In this document: in pieces, positions 7,398 to 8,817 of the stretch
Layout: every line of letters begins with the position of its first letter
How positions within the stretch are numbered: the stretch's first letter is position 1
DNA from: Candidatus Zixiibacteriota bacterium
GTDB taxonomy: Bacteria; Zixibacteria; MSB-5A5; GN15; PGXB01
Assembly: GCA_024230695.1 (NCBI GenBank)
Contig: JAAERC010000265.1
Location: 1 to 8,817 of the forward strand
Direction: 5' to 3'
Length of the DNA: 8,817 bases
The notes under the pieces: model-generated
Databases searched by the model: none
What the model was told of the DNA's origin: nothing
What the model saw: the letters and a program-made list of their open reading frames with translations, nothing else
Position numbers and translations under genes: made by a program

Positions 7398-8207
7398 ATG
7401 ACCCGAAATCAATTAATGTTGCTGCCGTTTTTGCTTATCCTGATATTTGTTTCAGGTATGGCGGGATGCGGAACGCAAATCCCGTCTGGGCATCGGGGTG
7501 TGTTTTATTTCAAATTTGGTGATGGTACCGAGATGGGAAAAATCTATCCAGAAGGATTCAATTGGCATATCCCTTGGAATAATATCTTTGTTTATAAGAT
7601 CCAGCTTGATGAACGTCGTGAAGATCTACACGTTCTTTCATCTGATGGTGCCTCAATTGGGTTGGAGATGACGGTCTGGTTCCGACCTATTGCCAACAAA
7701 CTTGATTCCTTGCAGATCACAGTTGGCAGGAATTATTATAATGTTGCTGTGGCTCCGGCTCTCAGGGGTGTTTCCAGGTCAGTAGTTGGCAAATTCAAAC
7801 CAGAGGAGATCTATTCGACCAAAAGGGAAGAGATAGCCAATGAAATTGTTATGGAAATGCAAAGCTTGATGAAGGATAAGTTTATTTCAATTGAAAATAT
7901 TATTATCCGTAATGTTGGTCTTCCTTCCAAAATAACCGAAGCTATCAATGCCAAATTAGAAGCTTCTCAAGAGGCTGAAAAAATGGAATTTGTTATCTTA
8001 AAGGAGACGCAGGAGGCTGAAAGAAAAAGGATTGAAGCCAGAGGTATTGCCGATTTTCAAAAGATCGTTTCATCCGGCTTGACTCCCTCCTTACTCACCT
8101 GGAAAGGTATTGAGGCAACGCAAAAACTGGCCGAATCCCCCAATACAAAAGTAGTCGTAATCGGCAACAGCAAGGATGGTTTGCCGATTATTCTCGATTC
8201 CAAATAA
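7398..8207 (+). CDS. SPFH/prohibitin-domain lipoprotein
   Basis: The 269-residue product belongs to the SPFH (stomatin/prohibitin/flotillin/HflK-C) superfamily, nearest to prohibitins. Such proteins form large membrane-bound rings that scaffold membrane domains and often control proteases such as FtsH. The start MTRNQLMLLPFLLILIFVSG ends in MAGC, so Cys24 is probably lipidated, although Met at -3 is unusual. The SPFH domain spans about 27-185, with SGHRGVFYFKFG, IYPEGFNWHIPW, LSSDGASIGLEMTVWFRP and NYYNVAVAPALRGVSRSVVGKF. A charged helix (about 186-220, EASQEAEKMEF...ETQEAERKRIEARG) is the usual coiled coil. The tail LTPSLLTWKGIEATQKLAESPNTKVVVIG is typical of bacterial prohibitins. A similar lipoprotein form occurs in Bacteroidetes. 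It is monocistronic, with its own promoter, ribosome site and terminator. The fold is secure. The anchor, whether lipid or an uncleaved helix, and its partner are inferred. Confidence 0.94.
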   Translation: MTRNQLMLLPFLLILIFVSGMAGCGTQIPSGHRGVFYFKFGDGTEMGKIYPEGFNWHIPWNNIFVYKIQLDERREDLHVLSSDGASIGLEMTVWFRPIANKLDSLQITVGRNYYNVAVAPALRGVSRSVVGKFKPEEIYSTKREEIANEIVMEMQSLMKDKFISIENIIIRNVGLPSKITEAINAKLEASQEAEKMEFVILKETQEAERKRIEARGIADFQKIVSSGLTPSLLTWKGIEATQKLAESPNTKVVVIGNSKDGLPIILDSK

Positions 8208-8232
8208 ACCAGTTTGATTTGACAAATAGTGC

Positions 8233-8261
8233 AAGGCCGCCACTTTTGGCGGCCTTTTTTT
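8233..8261 (+). terminator. Strong intrinsic terminator after the prohibitin-like gene
   Basis: AAGGCCGCCA (8233-8242), loop CTTT and TGGCGGCCTT (8247-8256) form a perfect 10-pair stem, and T residues run on to 8261. It lies 25 bases after the stop codon. No A-rich tract of equal quality precedes it, so it should act mainly rightward. Confidence 0.96.
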
Positions 8262-8267
8262 GTCTAC

Positions 8268-8289
8268 AATATGAAACATGTTGCATATT
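8268..8289. repeat. 22-base near-perfect palindrome
   Basis: The left half AATATGAAACA and right half TGTTGCATATT are complementary at 10 of 11 positions, with only the A/G pair at 8274/8283 failing. There is no loop and no T-run, so it looks like a site for a dimeric DNA-binding protein, not a terminator. It begins 7 bases after the terminator's T-run. Confidence 0.6.
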
Positions 8290-8404
8290 ACTGCGCAGTT
8301 TTACTAGATTCTGATGATTAAGTTTCAATGAGATTATAAAAAAGATTAGTTCTTTCCATATAATAAATATAGGTTAAATGCTATAGTAATTATGTAACAA
8401 TATG

Positions 8405-8435
8405 AATAGTATGATGATATATCAAATAGTATCAT
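8405..8435. repeat. Two 11-base direct repeats spaced 20 bases apart
   Basis: AATAGTATGAT (8405-8415) and AATAGTATCAT (8425-8435) differ at one base and start 20 bases apart, close to two helical turns. A perfect palindrome, TGATATATCA (8415-8424), lies at the join. In such AT-rich DNA this could be chance. Confidence 0.35.
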
Positions 8436-8579
8436 TTCATATATTCACAATTTGTAATTGAAATTGCCATTTAATACAAAATTATATTGTTAATCATTCA
8501 TTTTATACAAAGGGCAGGGAAATTGCAGTATGCATTTCCGACAAAGTGTATATAATTGTATTTTGGAGCTAAAATATTG

Positions 8580-8817
8580 ATGGCAAAGAGAAAAAATATA
8601 AACATGTTGGGCAACAAGAATATTATTGCCATGATAATCTCTAAGATAATGAGAATGAAGGGATTTCACGGAAGCTGTGATCCCAGAAATAGCTTGACAT
8701 ATTTGGGTTTAAGAATATATTATTGGTGGTTTTGTTATACTGCAATAGTACTTACTGATTTACATATTGTCTCGGTTTACTCCGGGACGATTGTGTTAAA
8801 GGACGCACAGAAGATAT
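8580..8817 (+). CDS. Possible partial gene of unknown function (runs off the right edge)
   Basis: From ATG 8580 a frame stays open for 79 codons to the window end, and back to a TAA at 8553. The translation begins MAKRKNINMLGNKNIIAMII, with a basic N-terminus and a hydrophobic, aromatic stretch (YYWWFCYTAIVL, about residues 47-58) that could be a membrane segment. It matches no family I know. GGAG (8565-8568) lies 11 bases before the ATG, or 8 before an adjoining TTG at 8577. An open run this long is unexpected in AT-rich DNA, which favours a gene. Against it, a TTGACA promoter (8694-8723) and paired hairpins (8766-8809) lie inside it. The real gene might start later, for example at GTG 8793, or beyond the window. 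Confidence 0.33.
   Translation, partial: MAKRKNINMLGNKNIIAMIISKIMRMKGFHGSCDPRNSLTYLGLRIYYWWFCYTAIVLTDLHIVSVYSGTIVLKDAQKI
8694..8723 (+). promoter_or_regulatory. Candidate sigma-70 promoter near the right edge
   Basis: A perfect -35 TTGACA (8694-8699) is followed by TATATT (8716-8721, 16-base spacer) or TATTAT (8718-8723, 18-base spacer). A transcript would start near 8729 and run out of the window. It lies inside the open frame at 8580. Confidence 0.5.
8766..8809 (+). other. Two adjacent hairpins, possible structured RNA leader
   Basis: ATTGTCTCGG (8766-8775) pairs with CCGGGACGAT (8782-8791) over 10 positions, two of them G-U, around TTTACT. Directly after it, TGTGT (8792-8796) pairs with GCACA (8805-8809), one pair G-U, around TAAAGGAC. 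The G-U pairs work only in a rightward transcript. They lie about 40-80 bases after the candidate promoter at 8694. I match no riboswitch class. Confidence 0.35.

Larger units (their letters stand above)
8262..8579. other. AT-rich stretch without recognised genes
   Basis: These 318 bases carry no convincing coding frame on either strand. Apart from the palindrome (8268-8289) and short direct repeats (8405-8435), I see a TATAAT (8551-8556) without a good -35 and a GGAG (8565-8568) ahead of the open frame at 8580. It is probably intergenic control DNA. Confidence 0.6.

Noticed and set aside
8091..8279. Minus-strand frame of 62 codons
   Set aside because: It is antisense to the conserved prohibitin C-terminus and reads through the terminator.
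8801..8817. Start of a cyclic-di-GMP (GEMM) riboswitch suggested by GGACGCACAG
   Set aside because: The following bases do not give the expected GGGCAAACC-like continuation, and the window ends too soon to see a fold.

Overview
This window comes from an AT-rich chromosome of a diderm, LPS-making bacterium. LpxD, BamA and a Skp/OmpH-type chaperone show an outer membrane carrying lipid A. A lipoprotein-type prohibitin and the general look of the proteins recall the FCB superphylum and related candidate phyla such as Zixibacteria or Marinimicrobia. That placement is a low-confidence impression, not a computed result. Most of the window is core housekeeping, and I see no phage, IS element, CRISPR array, toxin system or defence system.

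Left part (1-4087, minus strand): one transcription unit reading right to left, rplU (ribosomal protein L21), bamA, skp/ompH and lpxD, with lpxD cut by the left edge. rplU and bamA overlap by 4 bases; the other gaps are 48 and 20 bases. bamA-skp-lpxD is the classical envelope-biogenesis order. A ribosomal gene directly ahead of bamA, with no rpmA between them, is the main departure. bamA and lpxD both start with TTG.

Centre (4088-4388): a 301-base divergent region with candidate promoters in both directions and an imperfect inverted repeat. Rightward it leads into uvrB (nucleotide excision repair helicase), which has a poor ribosome site. uvrB is followed after 2 bases by a lipoprotein gene of unknown function. 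Next comes a stand-alone gene for a membrane-anchored SPFH/prohibitin lipoprotein, with its own good promoter, a near-perfect Shine-Dalgarno sequence and a strong intrinsic terminator.

Right end (8262-8817): very AT-rich and mostly without recognisable genes. It holds a near-perfect 22-base palindrome, short direct repeats 20 bases apart, and an open frame that starts at 8580 and leaves the window unfinished. Overlapping that frame are a TTGACA promoter and two adjacent hairpins that look like a structured RNA leader. The coding and leader readings compete, and the sequence beyond 8817 is needed to decide.

The left operon joins translation to outer-membrane building: BamA folds barrel proteins, Skp escorts them through the periplasm, and LpxD makes a lipid A precursor. 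The right-hand genes serve DNA repair and probably envelope or membrane-domain organisation.
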